DNA of 64,000 nt from Roseiarcus sp963807735. GTDB taxonomy: Bacteria > Pseudomonadota > Alphaproteobacteria > Rhizobiales > Beijerinckiaceae. Position 1 is the stretch's first letter, and every line of letters begins with the position of its first letter. The stretch lies in the NCBI GenBank assembly GCA_963807735.1, contig CAWEDI010000035.1, forward strand, positions 1 to 64,000, given 5' to 3'. Both the position numbers and the translations under genes were made by a program. The notes below the pieces were generated by a model. It saw nothing but the letters and a program-made list of their open reading frames with translations, made no database searches and was not told the DNA's origin. Below, piece by piece: positions 25,854-34,703 of the stretch.

Positions 25854-26573
25854 ATGGTTCAGCGCACTTTCCTTGTGACCGGCGCCTCAAAAGGTATCGG
25901 TCTCGCGATCTCAAAACGCCTCGCCGCCGCAGGACACGAGGTCGTTGGTATCGCTCGCGAGCCGCTTCCTTCGTTCCCCGGAACGCTCGTCTCGGTTGAC
26001 CTAAGTGATGACAAAGCCTCAGCCGAGGCCTTTGTCGATCTTGCCCAGCGCCATTCATTCGACGGCGTGGTCAACAATGCCGGCGTCGGTAAGCTGCAGC
26101 GGCTGGGCGAGGTCGATCTTGCGGTCGTCGACCAGCTCATGCACTTCAACTTGCATCCCTCGATCAACGCCGTCCAAGCGATCCTCCCGACGCTGCGGCG
26201 GAAGGGATGGGGCCGTATCGTCAACATCACCAGCGTGGTGACCCTCGGAATGGTGAACCGAACGGCCTATGCGGCCAGCAAGGCGGCGCTGGGAAGCTTC
26301 ACGCGGACATGGGCGCTGGAGCTGGCGGAGGCAGGCATTACAGTCAACTCGGTCGCACCGGGCCCCATCGAGACAGAATTGTTCCACCGCAACACGCCCC
26401 GCGGCAGCGAGGCTGAGCGTACCTTTCTCGCAAGTATCCCGATGCGGCGCTTTGGGCAGCCAGAGGAGATCGCGGCGGCGGTCGCCTTCCTGCTCTCGGA
26501 GGACGCCAGCTTTATCACCGGGCAGACCCTCTTCGTCGACGGCGGCGGCTCCATCGGAAAGGCCGCGGTATGA
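25854..26573 (+). CDS. SDR family oxidoreductase, copy B of an inverted duplicate
   Basis: 239 residues (MVQRTFLVTGASKGIGLAIS), nearly identical to 15120-15839 but on the opposite strand. TGASKGIG, NNAG, the catalytic YAASK and a terminal FVDGGGSIGKAAV are present. It starts only 14 bases after the stop of the preceding SDR, so it is probably co-transcribed. Homology to copy A is confined to the coding region; the flanks are unrelated. Confidence 0.9.
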   Translation: MVQRTFLVTGASKGIGLAISKRLAAAGHEVVGIAREPLPSFPGTLVSVDLSDDKASAEAFVDLAQRHSFDGVVNNAGVGKLQRLGEVDLAVVDQLMHFNLHPSINAVQAILPTLRRKGWGRIVNITSVVTLGMVNRTAYAASKAALGSFTRTWALELAEAGITVNSVAPGPIETELFHRNTPRGSEAERTFLASIPMRRFGQPEEIAAAVAFLLSEDASFITGQTLFVDGGGSIGKAAV

Positions 26574-26714
26574 GAGGGCTCGCGCGGCGCAACACGCCAA
26601 TTCGGCGCTTCCGGGAGCCTATGACGGCGCTGACGGCCGCCCGCATTCTCAACCGCAATGCCGCATCCGTGGCGACGGTCCCCCCGGGTGAAGCTTCGCA
26701 ATGAGGAGTTTCCG

Positions 26715-26960
26715 ATGACAGACACAGCGAACCATCTGGTTCCAGGGCAACGGAGATTTCGTCGCGCGCTTGCGACCCTCTTCTCCTGGCTGCAAGCGAT
26801 GGAATACACCAGCTTCGACTACACTCTCGATCGCATCGAAAGCCTGGAACGGGAGGTGGGACGACTAAAGGAGGAACTGCGCCAAAGCCACGATCCGGGC
26901 CCCGTCGATGCTCACTACGATAGCGCCGCTGGAGGGAAAGGATCGTCGCAGCCTCCCTAA
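26715..26960 (+). CDS. small conserved-looking protein with a coiled-coil C-terminal half
   Basis: 81 residues from the ATG at 26715, with GAGGAG just upstream. It begins MTDTANHLVPGQRRFRRALA. A short hydrophobic stretch (ALATLFSWLQAMEYTSFDY) is followed by a heptad-like helix LDRIESLEREVGRLKEELRQ. Function unknown. It is the third gene of the 25093 operon by position. Confidence 0.55.
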   Translation: MTDTANHLVPGQRRFRRALATLFSWLQAMEYTSFDYTLDRIESLEREVGRLKEELRQSHDPGPVDAHYDSAAGGKGSSQPP

Positions 26961-26964
26961 CCTG

Positions 26965-27118
26965 GGGACGTCTTTCATCACCGGCCTGGAACTGCTCGTG
27001 GAAGGCGGAGTCAAGGAGAACTCATCTCTCCGCGCCATCGACGAAGAAAAACCATTCAAAAGGCGTACGAGTCAACGGCGTCGATCTGCACGTCGACGGC
27101 GGCCTCGCCCAGATCTGA
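26965..27118 (+). pseudogene. two tandem SDR C-terminal remnants
   Basis: First, 26965-27018 reads GTSFITGLELLVEGGVKE. Then 27071-27118, in another frame, reads VNGVDLHVDGGLAQI and a stop. Both are the SDR C-terminal signature (SxxITG..L.VDGG). They come from two different lost SDR genes lying next to each other. Confidence 0.65.
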
Positions 27119-27145
27119 TGCACCGCCGTTAGCGAAGGCGCTCCC

Positions 27146-27739
27146 TTGACGGATGATTTTGCCACCGCCCTTCGTCAGGTCGCCTTATCCTTGATCGATA
27201 CTGCTGCTGCGTCTCACGCGCTGCACGCTGGCGGCTACGCCCCGCCCGTTCGCCTGCTCGACACAAATGGGGCGCCCCTTTCTTTGGAGAGGCGCTTCGC
27301 CAAGCAGCCGCTAATTCTCGTGTTCTCGCGAGGACCCTGGTGCCCCGTGTCACGTGCGGAGCTGAGCGAGCTTCAGGATTTTCTGCCCGCCCTGGTTCAG
27401 ACCGGGGCGGGCGCTGCGGCGATAACGCCGCAGCTGGTAGCCGATAACCGCGCCACAGCCGAGGGGCTCGGACTCAATTTTCCGCTTCTAAGCGACAGCC
27501 GAGGACGAATAGCCCGAGCGTTCGGCTTGCATTACAAGCTATCCACCGGGGTAACGACGCTTGGCCATGCGGAAATCGGGGCGTCCTTACCGGCCGCGGA
27601 TCGCGCGGGGCGAAGCTGGTTGGCGATGTCTGCCCGCTACGCGATTGGCCCCACCGGAATCATCGAATATTCCGAAGTCGATCCGAACCCAACCCGGCCG
27701 CCTGAATTTACGCGTCTCCTGCGCGTCCTTGCAAGGTAG
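27146..27739 (+). CDS. peroxiredoxin-like AhpC/TSA family protein lacking the second cysteine
   Basis: 197 residues, annotated from a TTG at 27146. The thioredoxin-fold active site is VFSRGPWCPVSRAELSELQD: the peroxidatic cysteine C66 is present, but the position of the CxxC partner is serine (S69). A TPQLVADNRATAEGLGLNFP stretch and late YAIGPTGIIEYSEVDPN match the AhpC/TSA family of the Pseudomonas type. It would work as a 1-Cys peroxidase using an external thiol. The start is uncertain because TTG lacks a clear SD. Confidence 0.82.
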   Translation: MTDDFATALRQVALSLIDTAAASHALHAGGYAPPVRLLDTNGAPLSLERRFAKQPLILVFSRGPWCPVSRAELSELQDFLPALVQTGAGAAAITPQLVADNRATAEGLGLNFPLLSDSRGRIARAFGLHYKLSTGVTTLGHAEIGASLPAADRAGRSWLAMSARYAIGPTGIIEYSEVDPNPTRPPEFTRLLRVLAR

Positions 27740-27823
27740 CACTGAATTCCAACTGCGATCATGTGATATCGGCGTAAAACATTGATATTATTACACAAAC
27801 ACTTGAGTATCATAACGTCCTTT

Positions 27824-28159
27824 ATGTTGCACGAAATATCTGGGCGTGCGCCGTCGCGCCTGCGCAGGGGCCTGTGCGAGGCCGTCAGGCAGTGTCACGG
27901 CGCTCTGCTGGTTGACGGCATGCGGCAAATCGTAGTGGTGCCGCTCACGCCGACAACCCGCACCATTGCGATGCGCATGGCCCAGCGAGCAAACAAGGCG
28001 GGAATCGAAATCGCCCTCATGGACGCGCGCGGAAATGTTTTGTCCGTAACGCCTGGGCCTGCGAACAACTCAATCCCGAGTTGCTTCAGGCAAAGTGCAT
28101 ACGCTTTCGCATCGCGTCTCTCATCGTGGGCGGCCGCTTGCGCGGCCGCGCTGTCGTGA
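27824..28159 (+). CDS. hypothetical protein
   Basis: 111 residues if read from the ATG at 27824 (MLHEISGRAPSRLRRGLCEA); the frame opens at 27782. No family was recognised. The alanine-rich end (SRLSSWAAACAAALS) and lack of conserved motifs leave doubt that it is a functional gene. Confidence 0.35.
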   Translation: MLHEISGRAPSRLRRGLCEAVRQCHGALLVDGMRQIVVVPLTPTTRTIAMRMAQRANKAGIEIALMDARGNVLSVTPGPANNSIPSCFRQSAYAFASRLSSWAAACAAALS

Positions 28160-28330
28160 ACCGATCTTCGCACTCGAAGAGATTGAGAGCCCAAGGGCGT
28201 TGGTCGCCGCTGGCGGATTAAAGAGGTTCTCGCTCCAGGCGAAATGACCTCCTATGCATGAATCAGCGCTGTGACTGAGCCAATGCCCGCGAGGGACCGT
28301 TGCGACCGTTGATTTTCGGAAGGATGAAGC

Positions 28331-29107
28331 ATGAATCGGGATGCGGCGTTAGCGCTCTACCGTCCGATCCGCGCGTCGGTCATACGCATCCTAGATAAGT
28401 CGGTCAGCGCCTGCAGTCAGTCCGACTTGAAACGTGCCGCTAAGGCCCTGGGCTTGTGGGTGAACGAAAAGATAGTTCTGCCGGAAGGCGACGAAGCAGC
28501 CGAGATGCTTTCGGACATAGCTCTTTTCGAACCAAATCAACGAGGCCGACGGGCATTCGATGTTTTTCTCGACGGCAACGCGCCTCGGTTCGACGCCACC
28601 GATTTTGAGCTGGCCCAGCGGATGAGCCACGCCTTCTTCTCTTTGTTCCACTGTACGGGCCGCCAGGAGACCGCCGGCGTGGAGTCTCGAAGACCTTCTC
28701 GATGGTAACCGTAGGCTTTGGCGGATGGACCAGGCCATGGAAGAACGCGCTCCCCCTGTAGGCGCTTTCGGTATGCGGCTATTCGATGCCGGTCCATTTC
28801 ACGTTGGCTTCGGGATCGCCACGCCAACAGACGATGAAACGGCCGAGTTCGCCATTCAAAGTGTGAGGCGCAATGGCCGCACGCCGTTCCGCCATTCGCG
28901 GGCCATCACATTGTACGGCGACAGCATCAATGACCGCACGCAGTTTGATCCCGAAACGGAAGAGGCTTTATATTTGCCTTTTGCGACGGCGATTGTCTCC
29001 GGGACCTCAACGCCTCAATCAGCGAGGTCTCATCGCGCGTCATCGGAAAAGTGGACGGGCAAGCGGATATGAATGCACCCTCACGATCAGATGACACTGA
29101 AGACTGA
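28331..29107 (+). pseudogene. hypothetical gene disrupted by two frameshifts
   Basis: Frame one starts MNRDAALALYRPIRASVIRI at 28331 (GAAGGATGAAGC upstream) and runs through AQRMSHAFFSLFHCTGRQET to about 28678. A second frame continues WSLEDLLDGNRRLWRMDQAM and AFGMRLFDAGPFHVGFGIAT to about 28980. A third reads CLRDLNASISEVSSRVIGKV and stops at 29107. The three parts join into one ~255-residue protein of no recognised family; joins at 28678 and 28980 are inferred. Confidence 0.5.
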
Positions 29108-29279
29108 GGTCGCCAGATCAACCAGCGACAGTGTACATGTGGAGAAACCTAACATCGCGGCCTGAAGCCCACGAAAGCGCCGGGCCTGGGGATCGTGTCG
29201 TGTGGTCCGATTTCCACACGGGCGGCCGCTCCTATCGTCACCAACTAGACAATGCCATGCTCCGCTACGCGCATGGCTA

Positions 29280-30608
29280 TTATCGCTGAGCGTATCCCTT
29301 CCAAAGCCATTCCAGCGCCTCCGGCAGGGTCTGCGCGACAACGCCCTTGTCCACATGCACGGCGTTGCGAGCAAATAAGAACTGATAGTGGTAACCTTTG
29401 GCGGCGAGCACTTTCGCGAATCGCTCATCTGCCTGCGTCCAGTCGTGCATGCCATCCGGAAGCGAAGCCAAGGGATAAAACAAATCTCGATCCCCCGTTT
29501 CGAACCAGATGCGAATTGGCTTTTGCGGACTGTTCGGAATCAACGGAGAGCCGAACGAGACGTTGGTTTGTGTGATCCTGGCCCCGTTGACTTCGCGGCT
29601 GGGAACGGCCGGTCCCGCCCACTTGCTATGATATTCCCACGCGCCACCAGGCAAAGCCGGGTTATGAGGCCATTGCTGATTTACGACGGTGGGCGAATAG
29701 GCGAGAACCCGATGGTAGAAATCGGGGTGAAACCACGCCATTGTGAAAGCCGCGACGCCACTTGAACTGATGCCCATCGTCGCGCGTCCTTCCGGGTCCT
29801 TGGTCAGTTTGACCCCGGCGTGTTTCTCGACAAGCGGAAGCACTTCGCTTTCCACCCATTCGGCATAGGCGCCCGACGCCGCGTCATATTCAAAGCCTCG
29901 CTCGCTACCCTGCGCGTCTTGACCACCGGCCGCGATGGTCACGACGACGGTGGGCGGTATGCGATGCTGCTGAATCAGATTATCGAGGATCGTGAAGATT
30001 TGGGCTTCCGGATACCAACGGGTCGGGCCGCCGTCGCCGATGACCATGAACGGTGCTTCGGTGCCCGGCTTATATCCGGCGGGAACGTAGACATCGACCG
30101 TGCGAGTCCAAATACCCGCGTGGCTTGTGGTCACTAGCAAATTGGAACGGTCGTCATGAGGTGTCAGCGCCGTCTGCAGCGAAGAGTTCATACAACCGTC
30201 TGGGTCGTCGCGGATCAAGCCGGGGTTGAAGATCACGCTGTCGTTCGAGGACATCGTGAACGATGTGACAGCGCCTTTCGGAACCTCGCCATGCGCCTCG
30301 TTTTCGGGCGCGGGGTTGTGGGTTGGTCCAATGATGAAGTTCCCTTCTGCGTCGTCAGCCGGCAGCTGTCCATCGGAGAGTTCTGTAGCCGTTGGATAGT
30401 TCGGATTTTTTGGGTCGCGAGTGGGCGGCGTGGTTCTCAAATCCAAGCCAGCGACATCTATGAAAAAGGGCACCGATGGATCCGTGGTGTTTGCTCCAGC
30501 CGGAATCGACCCGTTTGGCCCAGGGCAAGCGGCGATTGCTACGCCCATCGGGGCCAACATCAGCGAAGTAACGCCCGCCCAAGCCCAGGCTCGGCAGATG
30601 CTGCTCAT
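29280..30608 (-). CDS. secreted alpha/beta-hydrolase esterase (enterochelin/feruloyl esterase type)
   Basis: 442 residues with a signal peptide: MSSICRAWAWAGVTSLMLAP is hydrophobic to about residue 26, with a likely cut after AIA. The core has the strand DVYVPAGYKPGTEAPFMVIG, the nucleophile motif MGISSSGVAAFT (G-x-S-x-S-G variant), IWFETGDRDLFYP supplying the acid and ARNAVHVDKG supplying the histidine. This is the PF00756 esterase pattern, found in Fes, XynZ and related enzymes. Exported to the periplasm. It is the last intact gene before the IS graveyard. Confidence 0.83.
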   Translation of the reverse strand: MSSICRAWAWAGVTSLMLAPMGVAIAACPGPNGSIPAGANTTDPSVPFFIDVAGLDLRTTPPTRDPKNPNYPTATELSDGQLPADDAEGNFIIGPTHNPAPENEAHGEVPKGAVTSFTMSSNDSVIFNPGLIRDDPDGCMNSSLQTALTPHDDRSNLLVTTSHAGIWTRTVDVYVPAGYKPGTEAPFMVIGDGGPTRWYPEAQIFTILDNLIQQHRIPPTVVVTIAAGGQDAQGSERGFEYDAASGAYAEWVESEVLPLVEKHAGVKLTKDPEGRATMGISSSGVAAFTMAWFHPDFYHRVLAYSPTVVNQQWPHNPALPGGAWEYHSKWAGPAVPSREVNGARITQTNVSFGSPLIPNSPQKPIRIWFETGDRDLFYPLASLPDGMHDWTQADERFAKVLAAKGYHYQFLFARNAVHVDKGVVAQTLPEALEWLWKGYAQR

Positions 30609-30980
30609 CCGGCTGTTCCTCCCGTACTCTCGCTTCTCTTCTGATTCGGAGGTTACGGGCCCCAGTCTGCCCGGTCAAATGCCGCGCGATCAGCTTCTTG
30701 GTTGTCGCAAGCCATGCTTTCGATACCGCAAACATCTGAAGGCGTTGTGGCGGCGGGCTTCAGGTCGACCAATCGCGCCGTGCCGCGCAAGCCTTCCCAG
30801 GAAGAACCCGCCGATGGCACGGAGGATGCGCGACCAACGCGTGGCGCGTTCGGCATCGTTCTTCCGCGCTCGAGTAGCCCGAAAGGGTCAGATTCCGTCC
30901 CCGAGCATTTTGAATGAATGCGCCGAGCTTCAGCTCGGCCTAATGCGGCTTTTTGCGTGAGCGTCCGGTGAGGGCCGTGC

Positions 30981-31150
30981 TCACGCGACCATCTCGATAG
31001 GATTGGCGGGGTGCCAGTTCCATCGCAAGAGTTCGGCGAGCCGAGACAGCGACCGTCGGCGATACGAGCGAGAACGTCGGCGAGCCGAAAGAGGTGCAGT
31101 CGTCGGCGGCTGCGATGAGCCGCGCCACGTCGCTCGCTCAATCCCATGCT
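30981..31150 (-). pseudogene. IS66 transposase C-terminal remnant
   Basis: On the minus strand a stretch reads ADVLARIADG and, in a shifted frame, RLAELLRWNWHPANPIEMVA before a stop at 30981. The C-terminal end of IS66 TnpC proteins is ADVL.RI..H....R..ELLPWNW. The fragment is frameshifted and has no IS ends. Confidence 0.55.
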
Positions 31151-31381
31151 GGCGTCGTGGCGTTTTCTCGAACAGGGGATCCCACTACGGGCGAGTTCGA
31201 ACCTTGCCGCGATTCTCAGTCAAGCCGGAAACGTAGACCTGGACGCGCTGAGCAGCTGAGCTGAGGTCGACCTGACGCTTGGCGCGCCTTGAACCTCTAG
31301 CATACGTCCTTCTCTCGATTGCGCAGACTGTTTTCATAGTGAGTTTGTCGTCAAGGCAACATCCACCGGGCCGTGTGTTGA

Positions 31382-31435
31382 TTTCCACTGAGAACTGACC
31401 CAGGCAGCTCAGGTTTTCCACCGAGAACTGACCCA
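31382..31435 (+). repeat. IS21-type terminal direct repeats
   Basis: The unit TTTCCAC(T/C)GAGAACTGACCC occurs twice, starting near 31382 and 31415. Multiple end repeats of this type (..TTTCCA.TGAGAA.TGACCC) mark IS21-family element termini. They sit right before the IstA remnant. Confidence 0.6.
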
Positions 31436-31453
31436 TGTTCGAACCTTACCCCC

Positions 31454-32389
31454 TTGGCGCGGCCTGGGGGCGACGGAGTGATCGACACGGAGTTATTGAG
31501 CGTCGTCCGGCGCTGGCGTTTTCGAGATCATTTTTCGATCCGGGGGATATCTCGACGCACAGGTCTGTCGAGGAACACGGTGCGCAGATTCCGGCGCTCG
31601 GGCAGCGAGGAGCCGAAGTTCAACCTCCCTGAGCTCGATCCGCATGCCGACAAGCTGTCGCATATGCTGCGACGGGAGGCGGGAAGTCGCGCAAGCAGAA
31701 GCGGACGATTCCGCAGTTGCACGCCGATCTGGTCGCTCTTGGCTACGACGGCTCCTACAATCGCGTGGCGGCCTTCGCGCGCGACTGGAAGGCCGCTCGG
31801 CAGCTGGAGCAGAAGACAGCCGGCCGAGGCGTCTTCATGCCTGGCGTTCTCGACGCGCGAGGCGTTCCAGTTCGAATGGTCGGAAGAAGACTGGGCAATC
31901 ATTGCCGGTGAGCGGACCAAGCTGCAGGTCGCTCACTTCAAGCTCAGCTACAGCCGCGCTTTCATTCTCCGAGCCTATCTGCAGCAGACTCACGAGATGC
32001 TGTTCGACGCGCACAATCGCGCCTTTCGCGTGCTGGACGGCGTGCCGAGGCGCGGCATCTATGACAACATGCGAAACCGCAGTAGACAGGGTCGGGCGCG
32101 GGAAGGAACGGTGGGTCACGCGCGCTTCTCGGCGATGGTCGGCCATTTCTTGTTTCGAAGTGGAGTTCTGCAATCTGGCGTCCGTCATCGAGGTCTCCGT
32201 GGGCTCGAGCAGGCCAGCGCAATGGCGCGGCCTACTCGAAGGATATCATCACCTCAAACGCCGCGTGCCCAGGCACGACCTACGGCGAAGCCGTTGATTC
32301 CGAGATATCCAGAAAGGCTCTCTCCAAATCTGCTTTTGAGAGAAACGAGAAAAGGCGGCGTCGGTCTAATTCTGCGAGACCTGCGCTAG
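31454..32389 (+). pseudogene. IS21-family IstA transposase remnant
   Basis: The N-terminus VIDTELLSVVRRWRFRDHF and SIRGISRRTGLSRNTVRRFR is the IstA HTH. After about 31690 the continuation KSRKQKRTIPQLHADLVALG is one frame over; from about 31860 FQFEWSEEDWAIIAGERTKL, and then RAFILRAYLQQTHEMLFDAH, belongs to yet another frame. The catalytic core is thus split by at least two frameshifts. No IstB follows, since an IS630 element is inserted nearby. Confidence 0.72.
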
Positions 32390-32436
32390 GAAGCCCGCTA
32401 GACCCGGCGGGTGCGCGCAACAGAGAGTTGGACGGC

Positions 32437-33655
32437 TAGTGTCCTGAGTCGCTCAGAATTGGGGGTATAGCCTTTTGAGTTTGATGCGGGCGTCGGCGGT
32501 CGTGAACTGCCAATCGGCTTTGGCGCAATGCTGGTTTCGATGGGTTTCCCAGGCGGTTACCTCTGTTTCGAGGGTCTGCTTGTCGGGAATGCGGCGATCC
32601 AGACACTCGGCCATGTCGAGCCAGCTTCCGTGTTTGGGCGTGTAGTGTAACTCGTAACGCTTCGCGAGGCGTCGAGCTTCCTCGGGCGGGAAGGCTGCGT
32701 AGAGCGAGGCCGGCGTATGCGTGCTCAGGTTGTCCTGAACCAGCACAATTTGTTTGGCGTCGGGAAATGCACGTCCGCCAGCTCTTTGAGCACCTGCGCG
32801 TAATCGACAGCGGCGTGACGATCGGTGACCTTAACTCTGCGCCAACCCTCCAGCGGAGCGAACATCATGAATATGTTGGCCACGCCGTTGCGCTCGTACT
32901 CGTAATCGTGCCGGACCGGCTGCCCGGGCTTGGACGGGATCGGCTTGCGCGTCTCGACGATCAACTGTTTGGACGTTTCGTCCAAACAAACCAGGGGGCG
33001 ATCGGGATCGCGCGGCTTTTGGTAAGTTTCCAGCACGTCTTCCATGGCCGCCACGAAAGCCGCGTTGCTGTCGGGCAAGATCACCCACTGCCGATTGCGG
33101 TGGGGTTGGAGCGTGTTTTTTTTAGAGTCCGTCCGATCGTGTTGTCGCTCGCCTTTTCGACGATCTCGAGTTCGACCACCTTTTCCTCGAGCAAGCGCAG
33201 GCTCCAGCGCGCGAAGCCCTCTGGCGCCGGCGAGCAGGCCAAGGCGATCAGCTTGGCCTCCCTCGCCCCGTCAAAAATCCGCGGACGGGCGGAGCCCGGA
33301 TTGTATTTACGTACGAGCGTCGCTTCAAATCCTTCCTCGACCAGTTGTCGTCGCACGTTACCGACCGTGTTGAGGCTGGTATCCAACGCCCCCGCGATTT
33401 CGCGGTCCGTCCAACCCTCGCCTAAATCCGACGTGTCGGCCTTCAAAAGGATCCGCGCCTTTGTGATCAATTGCGCAGACCGCTTGCCCGAGCCAATCAG
33501 CGACTCGAGCCGCTGGCGCTCCTGCGAGCTCAACCTAACGACGTACTTCTTGACCCCCGTGCCCGTCCCCGCCACGAATCATCTCCATCCTCGCCCCGAC
33601 GGCGCGGTCACAGAGATTCAGAAATGCTCCTAAGTTTCAAGGACGCGGGGCACTA
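32437..33655 (-). mobile_element. IS630-family element, inactivated
   Basis: It is bounded by TA dinucleotides at 32437-32438 and 33654-33655, the IS630 target signature. The terminal sequences GTGTCCTGAGTC and (reverse complement of the right end) GTGCCCCGCGTC agree at 9 of 12 positions. It carries one broken transposase. Confidence 0.65.
32453..33575 (-). pseudogene. IS630 transposase with slippery frameshift and disabling lesions
   Basis: Frame one (33575, MAGTGTGVKKYVVRLSSQER) holds the HTH (WTDREIAGALDTSLNTVGNV) up to TLKKTRSNPTA. At an A8 run near 33115 a -1 shift leads into NTLQPHRNRQWVILPDSNAA, then VCLDETSKQL (first D) and VTDRHAAVDYAQVLKELADV. One base is missing near 32736, after which LVQDNLSTHTPASLY (second D) and HGSWLDMAECLDRRIPDKQT follow. 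About nine residues are missing after SWLDMAE compared with the family. The A8 shift may be programmed; the later lesions are not. Confidence 0.75.
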
Positions 33656-33696
33656 GGGCTACATTGCCGAGTGCAACCCAATGGTGAAGGAACGAG

Positions 33697-33765
33697 ATGA
33701 TCGAAGAACCTATTCTGGACGTCGCCCATCTTGGTCATTTGGAGTTGCTGACTCCAAAAAACGAT
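33697..33765 (+). pseudogene. catechol 2,3-dioxygenase-like (VOC) N-terminal fragment
   Basis: MIEEPILDVAHLGHLELLTP, then K, resembles the start of extradiol dioxygenases (DVA.LAHVELLTPK). After 33765 the homology stops. Short, so only a tentative relic. Confidence 0.4.
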
Positions 33766-34353
33766 CGAGACGTTCCATACCCACCGAACGCCGCCGCTTC
33801 CTGGCCAGGAACTCCTAAGCCACCAAGAGGCGGCCTTTCAAGTGTGCTGCATCGAGGCGGCCGCGCTCATCCGCGAGGAACGCGACAGGATCTAAGAACG
33901 CAATGCGCGCTGAGTCACTCTTCGCTTTGACTGGTCGCCCGAGGCGCGAGACCGCTGCTCGAGCAGCTAATGACTGAGTTGGCGTCGTTTATACAACGTC
34001 AAGGACGAAAAGCGCTACAATCGATGCTCGCCAATAATAGCGGCGCGCTCGTCGCGCGTACGAGTAACCAGCGAATTGAGCCGTTCTCAAGCGAGACGAG
34101 TCAACGGTACATATAAAAAGTGGGCCAATCTGACGCGGAAATCAACACTCGGCCGAGGACATGACGCGAAGGACGGGCTCTTTGCGGTTGAGCGGCTCCT
34201 GCTCGAGCTTTCTGCGCTCGGCGTGAATGGTTATCTGTTGCGCTGCGCTTACGCCAACTCCAAGCCGCTCGGGCCCGTGGCTCCGACGACACAGCTTTTA
34301 CTGCGAAATTCGCCTGCTCGTCAAAGCGCCAATTTAGAGCTTGACGAAGCTAG

Positions 34354-34374
34354 GTCCGTATTGTACGTACGGAC
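34354..34374 (+). promoter_or_regulatory. GntR operator candidate 1 (aldolase operon)
   Basis: Half-sites GTCCGTA and TACGGAC flank TTGTACG in a perfect 7-bp inverted repeat. It contains the core TTGTACGTAC. The reverse complement shares a 17-base stretch with the site at 41059-41078. Confidence 0.6.
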
Positions 34375-34463
34375 TGGACAAATGGACCGTACGTCATCTG
34401 CGTATTGGGACTCAGAAATCAAACTCACCGGCGGCTGAGTTTAAAGAGCAGGGAGGTCCTAGG

Positions 34464-34703
34464 ATGGCCAGCTATACGGACGGCACTGCAGCCGCGGGAT
34501 TCAGCTGTCAGAAGCTAGGCAATCTTACATTCGTACTCAGCGATGGGATCTTGCGCCGGACCAAACGCGCTGAGATGCGCACGTTATGCGCGAAAGCCCG
34601 CAGAGCCGCAGGTTTTGACTTCGCCTCATCCTCCAAAGCGCCGTTGCCTGGATCCTGGCGACGATTGTCAGAGAATATTCAATCATCCATCTGGAGTATC
34701 TGA
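34464..34703 (+). CDS. small ORF of unknown function at the head of the aldolase operon
   Basis: 79 residues starting MASYTDGTAAAGFSCQKLGN at 34464, with a strong SD (GGGAGG ending 7 bases upstream). Its TGA is immediately followed by the aldolase ATG, so translation would be coupled. No family was recognised, and no TM segment or signal peptide is seen. The good initiation signal and position argue for expression. Confidence 0.45.
   Translation: MASYTDGTAAAGFSCQKLGNLTFVLSDGILRRTKRAEMRTLCAKARRAAGFDFASSSKAPLPGSWRRLSENIQSSIWSI

Larger units (their letters stand above)
33656..34463. other. gap with remnants and operator; no intact gene
   Basis: A fragment at 33697-33765 resembles a VOC dioxygenase start (listed separately). 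The frame 34076-34438 has no recognisable family and is probably noise. The GntR-type operator at 34354-34374 lies at the right end. Confidence 0.4.

Noticed and set aside
34076..34438. 120-codon plus frame before the aldolase operon
   Set aside because: It runs through the operator dyad and has no motif; unlikely to be real.
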